A stretch of 64,000 nucleotides of DNA from Azospirillum brasilense (GCF_022023855.1 NZ_CP059450.1:1727001-1791000), one strand, 5' to 3'; shown: positions 47,332 to 56,395, numbered from the stretch's first letter. Notes: generated by a model not told the origin, from the sequence alone. Program-made: numbers and translations.

Positions 47332-48176
47332 TCTTTTGCTCCAGCCGCATCCAGCACCAGACGCGACAGCGCGTCGTCCGGTGTTTCCATCCGTGCCATG
47401 ATCGAGAAGTGATCCTCCCCGGCCAGCGTGTGATAGGAGCAGCGCGAGCCGCGGCCCCGGCACAGCGTGGCGAAGTCGCGCGACTGGGCGATCCAGGCGG
47501 GCGTCTCCGCCGAACCGACGACGACCGTCAGGGCCGTGGCGGTGGACGGCGGGTGGCGCATCGGGCTGACCCCGTCGACCATCTCCGGGCGCAGCCCGAT
47601 GGTCTCGTTGACGGTGATGCCCAGCACCGGCGCCAGCTCGTAGATGCCGCTGATCAGGACGGCGGCCTTGATGGCGCCATCCTCCAGCCGGTCCGCCCCG
47701 GCGTCGTCGGCCAGCGCCATGGCGATCAGATGCGCCCCGGCGGAATGGCCCGACACGGTGAGGCGGTCGGGATCGCCGCCCAGCGACGCCGCGTTGCGGT
47801 GAATCCAGCGCAGCCCCTCGCGGGTGCGCCGCGCGATCTCCGGCAGGGTCGCCGCCGGGCACAGGTCGTAGTTCATGACCACGGTCGTCACCCCGCGCGG
47901 CACGAGCGCGTCGGCGACGTAGCTGTAGTCGGCCTTGTCCCGCCCGCGCCAGTAGCCGCCGTGCAGGAAGACGTGCAGCGGGGCGCCGGGTGCGGCCGCC
48001 GGAAACACGTCGAGCGTCGAGAGCGGGCTGTCGCCGTAGGCGACGTCGTAGCGCGCGGCGTGGCGCTCGCGGACGGTCCGGCTCAGCGCGGCGGCGCGCT
48101 CGGCGTGGCGCGCGAAGTCGGGAACGGAATGGCGGGGGTTGTACTGCCACTCGTGATCGTCAGGAACGACTGACAC
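47328..48176 (-). CDS. Alpha/beta hydrolase, kynurenine-formamidase-like
   Basis: 282 residues. HGGYWRGRDKADY is the oxyanion-hole motif of arylformamidase-type alpha/beta hydrolases, and the nucleophile lies in VSGHSAGAH (near 135); the acid and His are probably in SAETPAW and GEDHFSI. GTG at 48176 has GGAGG upstream. These enzymes cleave N-formyl or related amide bonds. No other kynurenine-pathway gene is present, so an N-formyl or N-acyl amine other than formylkynurenine is quite possible. Confidence 0.85.
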   Translation of the reverse strand: MSVVPDDHEWQYNPRHSVPDFARHAERAAALSRTVRERHAARYDVAYGDSPLSTLDVFPAAAPGAPLHVFLHGGYWRGRDKADYSYVADALVPRGVTTVVMNYDLCPAATLPEIARRTREGLRWIHRNAASLGGDPDRLTVSGHSAGAHLIAMALADDAGADRLEDGAIKAAVLISGIYELAPVLGITVNETIGLRPEMVDGVSPMRHPPSTATALTVVVGSAETPAWIAQSRDFATLCRGRGSRCSYHTLAGEDHFSIMARMETPDDALSRLVLDAAGAKE

Positions 48177-48211
48177 GATGGGACCTCCTGGGTTCCGGAG
48201 AAGGGGGGCGC

Positions 48212-48982
48212 TCAGACCAGATCCATCAGCTGGGTCCACAGCTGGTGCCGCTTGGCGACGTATTCCGGCGTGTCGCGCAGCGCCTCGCCCAGGCTGGCGC
48301 GCGGGCGCGGGATGTCGATGGGCACGATCTCGCGGATGCGGCCGGGGCGGGGCGACATGACCACCACCCGGTCGGCGAGGCAGACGGCCTCGTCCACGCT
48401 GTGGGTGACGAAGAGGATCGTCTTGCCCATGCGCTCGGTCAGGCCGAGCATCTCGTTCTGCAAAATCTCGCGGGTCAGCGCGTCGAGCGCGCCGAACGGC
48501 TCGTCCAGCAGCATGATCTCCGGCTCGATCGCCAGGGCGCGGGCGATGCCGACGCGCTGCTGCATGCCGCCGGACAGCTGGTGCGGGAAACGGTCGCCGA
48601 AGCCCTTCAGCCCGACGGTGGCGAGCACGCGCTCCGTCGTCTCGCCGTGGCGGGCGGCGGGGATGCCCTTGGCCTCCAGCGCGAAGCCGATGTTCTGGGC
48701 GGCGGTCAGCCAGGGCAGCAGACCATATTGTTGGAAGACGAAGCCGCGGTCGTGGCCGGGGCCGGTGACCGGCTTGCCGTCGATGCGGATCTCGCCGCTG
48801 GTCGCCGTCTCCAGCCCCTGGATGATGCGCAGCAGCGTGGTCTTGCCGCAGCCGCTGGGCCCGACGAAGGCGATGAACTCACCCTCCTCCACGTCCAGGT
48901 CGACGCCGTCGAGCGCCGTCATCGACGGCCCTCCGGACACCGGGAAACGCTTGGTCAGGTTGCGGACGGACAGCTTGGGCAT
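48212..48982 (-). CDS. NitT/TauT-type ABC transporter ATPase
   Basis: 256 residues, Walker A GPSGCGKTT, signature LSGGMQQRVGIARAL, Walker B IMLLDEPFGALDALTRE, switch VTHSVDEA. These are the marks of the SsuB/TauB/NrtD group that imports sulfonates, nitrate, pyrimidines and similar small molecules. Belongs to the operon begun by the permease at 50965. A 35-bp gap separates it from the hydrolase gene. Confidence 0.93.
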   Translation of the reverse strand: MPKLSVRNLTKRFPVSGGPSMTALDGVDLDVEEGEFIAFVGPSGCGKTTLLRIIQGLETATSGEIRIDGKPVTGPGHDRGFVFQQYGLLPWLTAAQNIGFALEAKGIPAARHGETTERVLATVGLKGFGDRFPHQLSGGMQQRVGIARALAIEPEIMLLDEPFGALDALTREILQNEMLGLTERMGKTILFVTHSVDEAVCLADRVVVMSPRPGRIREIVPIDIPRPRASLGEALRDTPEYVAKRHQLWTQLMDLV

Positions 48983-49072
48983 GGGACGGCACCGGGTCTT
49001 GAAGCGGGACGGCGGGCGGAATGGGGCAAAGCGGGGGAGGGGGCCGGCGGTGCGGCGCCGGCCCCGACGGGA

Positions 49073-50077
49073 TTACGGCTGCTTGTAGGTGCCGATCTCC
49101 GCCAGCACCTCCTGGACGATGCTGGTGTCGAGCACCTTCTCGGCCGGGTGGACGGCCTTCTGCAGGCCGCCTTCGACGTTCAGCTCCTGCATGTACTTGG
49201 CCTGATCGGCGGTGACGGTGCCGTTCGGGTTCCAGATGCCGCCGACCTTGTAGAACTCGTAGAATTCGGCGAGCTGCTCGTCGTTGTAGTCGAAGTGCTT
49301 CTTCGCGACGTCCAGCGCGCCCTTCTCGTTGTCGAAGATCCAGCGGGTCGCCTCCAGCTCCGCCTTGACGAAGCGCTTCAGCACGTCGCGCTTCTTGGCG
49401 ATGGTCTGGTCGTTCACGTCCCAGGGGGTCATCACGTAGTTGGGCAGCTTCTTGGAAACGACGAACAGCACCTTGGCGTTCTTGTCGTGCGCGGCCTTCG
49501 GGTCGTAGTTGGAGACGGTCGCGTCGATGGTGCCGGTCAGGATGCCGTTGATGCGGGCCGAGGAGCCCTTCAGCGAGACCCACTGGACCGACTTGATCTG
49601 CTCCTCGCTCATGCCGGCCTGACGCATCAGGGCGGTGATGACGACGTGCGGCAGCGAGCCGGGGGAGGAGATGCCGACCTTCTTGCCCGGCAGGTCGGTG
49701 ACGTCCTTCACGCCCGACGCGGCGTTGGCGTAGAAGGCGTAATGCAGGCCGGTGTGGACGCCGCCGATGGTCTTGAGCGTACCGCCCTTGTCGGCCGCCG
49801 CCAGCGTCTCCGACATGCCGGCCTGGCTGATGTCCAGCTCCCCGGCGATCAGGGAGCGCACGGGGATGGAGCTGTCGGCGATGTGCACCAGCTCCACCGT
49901 CAGGCCGTTCTTCTCGTAGAAGCCCTGGTCCTGCGCGACGAACTCGACGAGGTTCAGGAACATCTTGGCCGGCATGCCGATCTTCAGCGCGTCGGCGGCG
50001 AGCGCGGCGGTGCTCATCGCCACGGAGAAGGCACCCGCCAGCAGGGCGGCCTTCAGCGAACGGGACATCATGCTCAT
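49073..50077 (-). CDS. NitT/TauT-type ABC transporter binding protein
   Basis: 334 residues. Signal peptide with LLAGAFSVAMSTAALA, then a class II binding-protein pattern: FVAQDQGFYEKNGLTVELV, LIAGELDISQAGMSE, LPGKKVGISSPGSLPHVV. Related to SsuA/TauA/ThiY-like proteins. The GTVTADQAKYMQELN region near the end would shape ligand choice, but I cannot name the ligand. SD GGAAGAGGG precedes the ATG. Confidence 0.9.
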   Translation of the reverse strand: MSMMSRSLKAALLAGAFSVAMSTAALAADALKIGMPAKMFLNLVEFVAQDQGFYEKNGLTVELVHIADSSIPVRSLIAGELDISQAGMSETLAAADKGGTLKTIGGVHTGLHYAFYANAASGVKDVTDLPGKKVGISSPGSLPHVVITALMRQAGMSEEQIKSVQWVSLKGSSARINGILTGTIDATVSNYDPKAAHDKNAKVLFVVSKKLPNYVMTPWDVNDQTIAKKRDVLKRFVKAELEATRWIFDNEKGALDVAKKHFDYNDEQLAEFYEFYKVGGIWNPNGTVTADQAKYMQELNVEGGLQKAVHPAEKVLDTSIVQEVLAEIGTYKQP

Positions 50078-50143
50078 GATCCCTCTTCCTTCCTCAATCC
50101 GGTGTGGTGTGGGGCGCGTGTGGTGCGGGGGGAGGCGGGCCGG

Positions 50144-50965
50144 TCAGCGGCGGCGCCAGCGGCCGAAACGCTCTTCGACCTTTTGAACGAGAACCGTCAG
50201 CGCGTTGGCGAGCAGGGCCACCACCAGGACCGGGGCGAAGGCCTTGGCCGTCTCGAACGCGTTGGTGTAGTTGATGATCAGGCCGCCGAGGCCGGAGATG
50301 GAGGTCAGGAACTCCGCCACGATCATCGCGATGATGCCGCGGCCGAGCGCGATGCGCAGGCCGCTCGCCACGTAGGGCAGGGCGTAGGGTGCGATGATCT
50401 GGCGGTAGACCATGAACCGCGAGGCCATGAAGGCCTTGCCGATGTCCAGATAGTGCCGGTCCACATTCTTCACGCCGGTGACCGTGTTGATGATCACCGG
50501 GAAGACCGCGAACAGGATGATGATCGTGATCTTGGCCAGGAAGCCGATGCCCACCCACAGCATCAGGATGGGGATCAGCGCCACCAGCGGCATGGCGTAG
50601 AGCGCGTTGATGTAGGGATCGAGGATCACCTCCACCGTGCGGTTCGTGCCCATCGCGAAGCCGACCACGATGCCGATGACCGAGGCGATGACGAAGCCCA
50701 GGACGAAGGTCGACATGCTGTCCAGCGTCGCCGAGAGCAGCTCGCCGTTCAGCAGCAGCTCCCAGGTCGCCACGGCGATGTCGCTGGGCACGGCGACCAG
50801 CAGCTTGTTGGCGTCGCGCGCCGCGAATTCCCAGACGGCGAGCAGCAGGACCAGCGTGCCGATTTGAAGCAGCCGCTCGCGGCGCCTCTGCCGGTTGGGG
50901 TCGGACGCGGCCTCAGGCTCGCCGGCGCTTTTTGAAACGGCGCTCGCTTGTGCACTCCGCTGCAC
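50144..50965 (-). CDS. NitT/TauT-type ABC transporter permease
   Basis: 273 residues, six predicted helices (first LLQIGTLVLLLAVWEFAA), EAA-like loop with DIGKAFMASRFMVYRQIIAPYALPY and YTNAFETAKAFAPVLVVALLANA near the end. A GTG start at 50965 follows AGGAGG by six bases. First gene of the six-gene unit; divergent from the GntR regulator at 51123. Confidence 0.92.
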   Translation of the reverse strand: MQRSAQASAVSKSAGEPEAASDPNRQRRRERLLQIGTLVLLLAVWEFAARDANKLLVAVPSDIAVATWELLLNGELLSATLDSMSTFVLGFVIASVIGIVVGFAMGTNRTVEVILDPYINALYAMPLVALIPILMLWVGIGFLAKITIIILFAVFPVIINTVTGVKNVDRHYLDIGKAFMASRFMVYRQIIAPYALPYVASGLRIALGRGIIAMIVAEFLTSISGLGGLIINYTNAFETAKAFAPVLVVALLANALTVLVQKVEERFGRWRRR

Positions 50966-51049
50966 GCCTGCCTCCTGTGTGCGAGGTGATGGTATGGTGT
51001 GGTGGGTGTGGCGTTTGGCCCTCTGGGCCGCCGCCTTGGACCGTCGTTG

Positions 51050-51107
51050 ATACGTATGCTAATCGAAGGTGGTAGTGTGGCGCAAGCAGATCGTCATACT
51101 GTCTGAC
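51050..51107 (+). promoter_or_regulatory. Possible operators before the GntR gene
   Basis: ATACGTAT (51050-51057) is palindromic and GTCA-N7-TGAC lies at 51093-51107, between the divergent permease and regulator genes. They could be binding sites for the regulator; support is only symmetry and position. Confidence 0.35.
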
Positions 51108-51122
51108 AAGAAGAGAAATTTT

Positions 51123-51797
51123 ATGTCAAATTTGCCGATAAATATTGTCCGCGTCGCCGCTCCCCTGCGTCAGCAGGTGATCGACCTGTTGCGCGCGGCC
51201 ATCGCCGACGGGCGCTATTCGCCCGGCGACCGGCTGGTCGAGCGCGAGCTGTGCGAGACGTTGCAGGTCAGCCGTCCGATCCTGCGGGAGGCGCTGCGCC
51301 AGTTGGAGGCGGAGGGGCTGGTCCACAACGTGCCCCAGCGCGGGCTGGAGGTGGTGACCCTGACGGCGGAGGATGTCCGGCAGATCTACCAGGTGCGCGG
51401 GGCGCTGGAGAGCCTGGCGGCGGCGGAGTTCATCGCCCAGGCCAACCCGGAGCAGTGGGCGATCCTCGCCGACGCCATGGCGGCCTTCGAGGCGGCGGCG
51501 GCGGAAGGCGTGCCGTCGCGCATCCGCACGGCGAAGACCATGTTCTACGACACGCTGATCGCCGGTTGCGGCAACCCGACGATGGCGCAGATCCTCAAGG
51601 CGCTGCACAACCGCATCCAGCTGCTGCGCGGGGTGTCGCTGGCCGAGCCGGGGCGGCTGCCCAACACGATCCGCGAAATCCGCGAGATCTTCGAGGCGAT
51701 GACCGCCCGCGACACGATGCGCACGCGCCAGCTCTACGACGAGCACATCGCCAGCGCCGCCCGCGTGACCATGCAGGCTTTAGCCGCCGGACGATAA
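51123..51797 (+). CDS. GntR-family regulator, FCD type
   Basis: 224 residues. Winged helix with RQQVIDLLRAAIADGRYSPG, ERELCETLQVSRPILREALR and NVPQRGLEVVTL, then an FCD-type helical domain. Some of the metal-ligand His residues typical of FCD are replaced (KTMFYDTLIAGCGNP where many have a His), so metal binding is doubtful. ATG at 51123 has AAGAGA upstream and the sequence before it is AT-rich and unlike coding. Probably controls the divergent NitT/TauT operon. Confidence 0.88.
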   Translation: MSNLPINIVRVAAPLRQQVIDLLRAAIADGRYSPGDRLVERELCETLQVSRPILREALRQLEAEGLVHNVPQRGLEVVTLTAEDVRQIYQVRGALESLAAAEFIAQANPEQWAILADAMAAFEAAAAEGVPSRIRTAKTMFYDTLIAGCGNPTMAQILKALHNRIQLLRGVSLAEPGRLPNTIREIREIFEAMTARDTMRTRQLYDEHIASAARVTMQALAAGR

Positions 51798-51817
51798 TGT
51801 CTGGGCGATAAGGGCGA

Positions 51818-51994
51818 TCAGGCGCCGCCGATGCCCTCGGTGAAGGTCTCGCCGGTCCTGGGGTCGATGTCCTCGCCGGTTCCCGGCGTGCCGGGCGCGG
51901 CCTCGTCACGGTCGCTGGCCGGTTTCCGGCTGTCGGGATCGTAGCTGCGCGGGGGATGGACGGCGGTGTCGTCCGGCTTCTTCGGGTCGCTCAT
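51818..51994 (-). CDS. Small acidic, proline-rich protein
   Basis: 58 residues, strongly hydrophilic (MSDPKKPDDTAVHPPRSYDP ... GEDIDPRTGETFTEGIGGA), no hydrophobic segment, presumably cytoplasmic and disordered. The ATG is preceded by a purine stretch AGAGGTGGCGC. Short proteins like this occur in related genomes, but I know of no function. It faces the VOC gene divergently across 99 bp. Confidence 0.6.
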   Translation of the reverse strand: MSDPKKPDDTAVHPPRSYDPDSRKPASDRDEAAPGTPGTGEDIDPRTGETFTEGIGGA

Positions 51995-52093
51995 GCGCCA
52001 CCTCTGCGAAAGGGATTGCAACCTTCCCGTCAACAAGGGCGGCGGCGTATCCTCACGCGAACCGGCGACGCACCGACAGGGAAGGGACACGCC

Positions 52094-52573
52094 ATGACGA
52101 CCGCCAAAAACACCATCTGCCTCTGGTACGACAAGGACGCGGAGGCCGCGGCCCGCTTCTACGCCACGGTCTTTCCCGACAGCGCGGTGGGGGCCGTTCA
52201 CCGCGCGCCCGGCGATTACCCGTCCGGCAAGGCGGGCGACGTGCTGACGGTGCAGTTCACGGTCGCCGGCATTCCTTGCCTTGGCCTCAACGGCGGGCCG
52301 ACCTTCAAACACAACGAAGCCTTCTCGTTCCAGATCGCCACCGACGACCAGGAGGAGACCGACCGCTATTGGAACGCCATCGTCGGCAACGGCGGGCAGG
52401 AAAGCGCCTGCGGCTGGTGCAAGGACCGCTGGGGCGTCTCCTGGCAGATCACGCCGCGCGTGCTGACCGAGGCGCTGGCGGCCGGCGGCGACGAAGCCGG
52501 GCGCGCCTTCGCGGCGATGATGGGCATGACGAAGATCGATGTCGCCGCGATCGAGGCCGCAAGGCGCGGCTGA
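52094..52573 (+). CDS. VOC/PhnB-like superfamily protein
   Basis: 159 residues with the PhnB-like pattern: TICLWYDKDAEAAARFYATV, FPDSAV, FSFQIATDDQEETDRYWNAI, GWCKDRWGVSWQITP. The fold is the glyoxalase/bleomycin-resistance fold. The name 3-demethylubiquinone methyltransferase often given to such proteins is not supported by sequence alone. No ligand known. ATG at 52094 after GGGAAGGGA. Confidence 0.85.
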   Translation: MTTAKNTICLWYDKDAEAAARFYATVFPDSAVGAVHRAPGDYPSGKAGDVLTVQFTVAGIPCLGLNGGPTFKHNEAFSFQIATDDQEETDRYWNAIVGNGGQESACGWCKDRWGVSWQITPRVLTEALAAGGDEAGRAFAAMMGMTKIDVAAIEAARRG

Positions 52574-52591
52574 CGATCCCCGGAGGGAAGG

Positions 52592-54025
52592 TTACCGGCC
52601 GGGGGCCGACGCCTCCACGGTCTCCGCCGCACCGCTCGCGGGAACGCGCAGCAGGCTGGTCAGGCCGCCCGCCAGGGTGAGGGCGGCGGCCACGGCGAGG
52701 CCGAGGCGCGGCGCGGCTTCCGGGCCGGACAGCAGCGAGAACAGCACGGTCATGAGCACCGCGCCGGCGGTCTGCCCGACCAGACGCGCGGTGCCCTGCA
52801 TCCCTCCGGCGGCGCCGCTGCGCGTCTTGGGCACGGTCAGCAGCATGTTGCGGTTGTTGGGCGTCTGGAACAGCCCGAAGCCGAAACCGCACATCACCAT
52901 GAAGGCCAGCAGCGGCCGCGCGTCCTGCCCGAGCGGCCAGACCGCCGCCAGGGCGAGACCGGCTGCGAGGAGCAGGCCGCCCAGCGCGCACAGCCAGCCC
53001 GTGCCCACGCGGTCGGACAGCCGGCCCGCGATGGGTGCGGCAACGGCGGTCGCCAGCGGCCACGGCACCAGGAACAGCCCTGCCGTGACGATGTCCTGGC
53101 CGAGCCCGTGCTGCAGGTAGAAGGGCAGGGCCACGGCGGCGGCCATCTGGCCGGTGAAGCAGAGGACGGAGGCGACGACCGACAGGCGGAAGGAGCGCAC
53201 CCGCAGCAGATCGAACGGCACCAGCGGCGCCTCGCGGTCCTTTTCGCGCCGGACCAATCCGGCGAGGCAGAGCGCCGCGGCCAGCAGCAGCGCGCCGCCG
53301 CGCAGGGGCTGCGCCGCGACGGTCTCGGCCCCCATCACCAGGGCGGCGAAAAAGCCGGCGTTGAGGGCGACGCTGGCGGGATCGAGGCGGCGCTTGGTTC
53401 CCGCGACGGCGGGCAGCGCGCGGGCGGTCGCCAGAACCACGAGGCCGACCGGGATGTTGACCGCGAACAGGACGGGCCAGGGGGCGACGGCGAGGATGCC
53501 CGACCCGATCGTCGGTCCCGCCGCCGAGGCCAGCGCGATGGCCAGCGCGTTCCAGCCGATAGCGGCGCCGAGCAACCGCTGCGGATAGACGAAGCGCAGC
53601 AGCGCGACGCCCAGCGCCATCACCGCCGCGCCGCCCAGCCCCTGCACGAAGCGCGCGGCGATCAGCCAGGGCAGCGTCGGCGCCAGGGCGCAGCCGGCGG
53701 AGGCCGCGGTGAACAGCAGCACCCCGCCGGTGAACACCCGGCGGTGCCCAAGGCTCTCGCCGAGGGCGCCGACGGGCAGGAGCGCGATCACCAGCGCCAG
53801 CTGGTAGGCGGTGATGATCCAGACGGTGTCGGCGGGCGGAACCCCGAGGGTGCCGGCGACGGTTGGCAGGGCGATGTTGGCGATGGCGCCGTCGAGCACG
53901 ACGAGCACGATCGCGGCGATGACGGACGCGCCGGCCACGGCGCGGCGGGGCATGGGCAGCCCGTCCGGATGCGGGCCTTTCGGGTGCATGGTTTCGGGCG
54001 TTCGGGCGATGGTGGAACGGGGCAT
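52592..54025 (-). CDS. MFS exporter, DHA2 (EmrB/QacA) type
   Basis: 477-residue inner-membrane drug/proton antiporter with about 14 hydrophobic segments. Motif-like GALGESLGHRRVF after helix 2, NWNAL-like IGWNALAIALASAAGPTIGS (motif C position) and PFYLQHGLGQ. ATG at 54025 has GGAGA upstream. It is divergent from the LysR gene, so probably controlled by it. Exports hydrophobic toxic compounds in known relatives; substrate unknown here. Confidence 0.9.
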   Translation of the reverse strand: MPRSTIARTPETMHPKGPHPDGLPMPRRAVAGASVIAAIVLVVLDGAIANIALPTVAGTLGVPPADTVWIITAYQLALVIALLPVGALGESLGHRRVFTGGVLLFTAASAGCALAPTLPWLIAARFVQGLGGAAVMALGVALLRFVYPQRLLGAAIGWNALAIALASAAGPTIGSGILAVAPWPVLFAVNIPVGLVVLATARALPAVAGTKRRLDPASVALNAGFFAALVMGAETVAAQPLRGGALLLAAALCLAGLVRREKDREAPLVPFDLLRVRSFRLSVVASVLCFTGQMAAAVALPFYLQHGLGQDIVTAGLFLVPWPLATAVAAPIAGRLSDRVGTGWLCALGGLLLAAGLALAAVWPLGQDARPLLAFMVMCGFGFGLFQTPNNRNMLLTVPKTRSGAAGGMQGTARLVGQTAGAVLMTVLFSLLSGPEAAPRLGLAVAAALTLAGGLTSLLRVPASGAAETVEASAPGR

Positions 54026-54136
54026 CGGCGTCTCCAACAGGGGTTGGATCAATGTCGCTCTCCCCTTGGCATGGCGGAAGACGCCGCCTGTGCAGGTTAT
54101 TCCTGCATGGAACGCCATGTGTTAACCTCGCGCTCC

Positions 54137-55042
54137 ATGGCCGATCCCGATCTCAACCTGCTCATCGCGCTCGACGCATTGCTGTCGGAGGGCAGCGTCG
54201 TCAAGGCGGCGCGACGGCTCGGCCTCAGCGACTCCGCGATGAGCCGCACCCTGGCGCGGCTGCGCGAGGTCACCGGGGACCCGCTGCTCGTCCGGGCCGG
54301 GCGCGGCCTCGTCCCGACGCCGCGGGCCATCCAGTTGCGGGAGCGGGTGCCCGCCCTCGCCGAGGAGGTCCGCGCGGTGCTGCGTCCGGCGGAGGCCATC
54401 GACATCGCCCGGCTGGAGCGCAGCTTCACCCTGCGCGCCAGCGAGAGCTTCATCGAGGTCTACGCCGCCCGGCTGGTCGGCCGCGTTGCCGCCGAAGCCC
54501 CCGGCGTCCTTTTGCGCTTCGCGCCGCGGGGGAACCGCGACGCGCAGGCGTTGCGCGACGGTCTGATCGACCTCGACATCGGGGTGCATTCGGAAACCAC
54601 GCCGGAGCTGAAGGTGCAGAGCCTGCTGCGCGACCGGCTGGTCGCCGCCGTGCGGGAGGGCCATCCGCTGACCCGGCTGGAGACGGTGACGCCGGAACAG
54701 TACGCCGCCTGCGGCCATGTGCTGACCTCGCGGCGCGGGCTGGTGCGGGATCGGATGGACGAGGCGCTGGCCGCCCTCGGCCTCGCCCGCAAGGTGGTGG
54801 CGGTGGTGCCGAGTTTCCCGGCGGCCCTGGCGATCGTCCGCGACTCCGACCTGACCGCCCTGGTGTCCGAGCGTCAGCTCGCCGCGGGCGTGGCCGGGGT
54901 CCGCACCCTGCCGCTTCCCATCTCTTTGGATGAGGTCGTGGTGACGCAGATGTGGCATCCCCGGCAGGACGCCGACCCGGCCCACCGCTGGCTGCGCGGG
55001 GTGGTGCTTGCGGCTTGTCGGGAGGCGGCGGGCGCGGCCTGA
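54137..55042 (+). CDS. LysR-family transcriptional regulator
   Basis: 301 residues. Winged helix ALDALLSEGSVVKAARRLGL ... SDSAMSRTLARLREVTGDPL, close to the NodD/LrhA-like short form, then an effector domain. ATG at 54137 is chosen; ATG at 54107 is possible. The 111-bp gap to the divergent MFS exporter is where an activator site should be, but I did not find an obvious T-N11-A pair with strong symmetry. Confidence 0.9.
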   Translation: MADPDLNLLIALDALLSEGSVVKAARRLGLSDSAMSRTLARLREVTGDPLLVRAGRGLVPTPRAIQLRERVPALAEEVRAVLRPAEAIDIARLERSFTLRASESFIEVYAARLVGRVAAEAPGVLLRFAPRGNRDAQALRDGLIDLDIGVHSETTPELKVQSLLRDRLVAAVREGHPLTRLETVTPEQYAACGHVLTSRRGLVRDRMDEALAALGLARKVVAVVPSFPAALAIVRDSDLTALVSERQLAAGVAGVRTLPLPISLDEVVVTQMWHPRQDADPAHRWLRGVVLAACREAAGAA

Positions 55043-55346
55043 TTTGACAAGCGTGAATTGGGTGGCAGGAGGCGACAGGGGAGGGTGCCGGCTGTCTGCA
55101 AAGCGCCATCACCGGACCCCAGAGCCCACCCATAATCTTGCGTTTTGACGCCCTGACCCACGCCTCGGCGCCTCCTGCCGGTCAATCTACACATTACCCA
55201 GCCGTCCACCCCCACCACACTTCGCCCGCAGGCATGGCAGCAAGTAAGAATGCGACTTGTTCGCAATTGCATATTGCCCTATAGGTCTGGCGGCTCGGGG
55301 GAGGATTCCGGGGGTCTGTTCAATCCGCTGGCTGGGAGGCCGATCC
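55043..55346. other. 304-bp gap with a long-spaced inverted repeat
   Basis: 55057-55074 and 55169-55186 are inverted at 15 of 18 bases, the perfect core being GGCAGGAGGCG/CGCCTCCTGCC. Nearer the AraC gene, TGCGA-CTTGT-TCGCA and the AT-rich stretch AATTGCATATTGCCCTATAG may belong to its promoter. I see no gene here. Confidence 0.5.
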
Positions 55347-56231
55347 ATGCCGTTCCATCCCAGAATGCAAAGCAGCACGGAAGGGTTCACCATCCTCGGG
55401 GACCTTCAGTGGCGCGCTTGGAACGGGATGATCGCCGACATCTGGAACGTCGCCTGCGACCAGAACGGCCAGGGCGAGTATGTCTCCGAAGCCCCGCGGC
55501 TGGTGGTGGTCCTCGATCAGGTGGGGGAGGGCGGGCTGCACGTCACCGCCTCGCCCGGCCGGGGCGAGGCCGGCCGGCTCAGCCGGCGCGAGCCGCTGAG
55601 CTACGTGCCCGCCGGTCTGCGGGTGTGGTCGCGCACGGTGAACGTCCGCCGGCTCACCCATCTCGATCTCCATTTCGACATGTCCGTGCTGGGGGGCCGC
55701 TTCGTGGACGGGCTGGATGTCCGGGGCATGGAACGGCCGCGGCTGAATTTCGCGGATGAGCGGCTGTTCGCGCTGGCCCGCCTGATCGCGGCGGAATGCC
55801 GGATGTCGGCGAACCTGCACGACCTCTACGGCGAGAGCCTGATGGCCGCGCTGTTCGTCGGCCTCGCGCAGGCGGAGCCCGTCGCCGAACGCAAGCGGGG
55901 GCAGTTGCCGCCGCGCCAGTTGAGGCGCGTCACCGACTACATCGAGGAGCATTGCAGTCGTCCCATCCGCCTGCAGGAACTGGCCGAGCTGACCGGCCTG
56001 TCCACCACCCATTTCTGCACCGCCTTCAAGGCCTCGACCGGCCTGCCGCCCCACAAATGGCAGATGCGGGTCCGCGTGGAGCGGGCCAAGAGCCTGCTGA
56101 CCGGATCGGACATGACGCTGGCCGCCGCCGCGGTGATGGCGGGTTTCTCCGATCAGGCGCACCTGACGCGCGTCTTCCGCCAGATCGTCGGCACCACACC
56201 CGCCGCGTGGCTGCGCAACCAGTGCGGCTGA
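55347..56231 (+). CDS. AraC-family regulator of siderophore uptake
   Basis: 294 residues. C-terminal 100 residues hold the two AraC helix-turn-helix motifs (RPIRLQELAELTGLSTTHF and MTLAAAAVMAGFSDQAHLTR, ending VGTTPAAWLRNQ). The N-terminal part resembles PchR-like siderophore sensors only loosely. ATG at 55347 has GGGAGG upstream. It precedes the TonB receptor by 196 bp on the same strand and probably activates it when the ferric siderophore is present. Confidence 0.88.
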   Translation: MPFHPRMQSSTEGFTILGDLQWRAWNGMIADIWNVACDQNGQGEYVSEAPRLVVVLDQVGEGGLHVTASPGRGEAGRLSRREPLSYVPAGLRVWSRTVNVRRLTHLDLHFDMSVLGGRFVDGLDVRGMERPRLNFADERLFALARLIAAECRMSANLHDLYGESLMAALFVGLAQAEPVAERKRGQLPPRQLRRVTDYIEEHCSRPIRLQELAELTGLSTTHFCTAFKASTGLPPHKWQMRVRVERAKSLLTGSDMTLAAAAVMAGFSDQAHLTRVFRQIVGTTPAAWLRNQCG

Positions 56232-56332
56232 GGCGGGGCATCGCCCGACGCACCGCCCGACGCCCCCTGGGACCGACGAATGCCGGAAGATTGTCCAACC
56301 CATCCAAAGACCGTTCAATCGCGCCGCTTCAT

Positions 56333-56351
56333 GCACATGCTAATCATTCGC
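56333..56351 (+). promoter_or_regulatory. Fur-box-like site before the second TonB receptor
   Basis: GCACATGCTAATCATTCGC shares the right half AATCATTCGC with the site at 24655-24673; the left half is weaker. Confidence 0.45.
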
Positions 56352-56356
56352 AACAA

Positions 56357-56395
56357 CGAAGGCGCTTCGGTACCCGCCGGTCCGAAGGCGCTTCG
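56357..56395 (+). promoter_or_regulatory. Direct repeat of CGAAGGCGCTTCG
   Basis: Copies at 56357-56369 and 56383-56395, 26 bp apart, each itself a short inverted repeat. They lie between the Fur-like site and the receptor start and could be AraC-regulator sites or leader hairpins. Confidence 0.5.

Noticed and set aside
47990-50935. A 981-codon plus-strand open frame
   Set aside because: Antisense to the three NitT/TauT ABC genes, which have complete motifs and proper starts.
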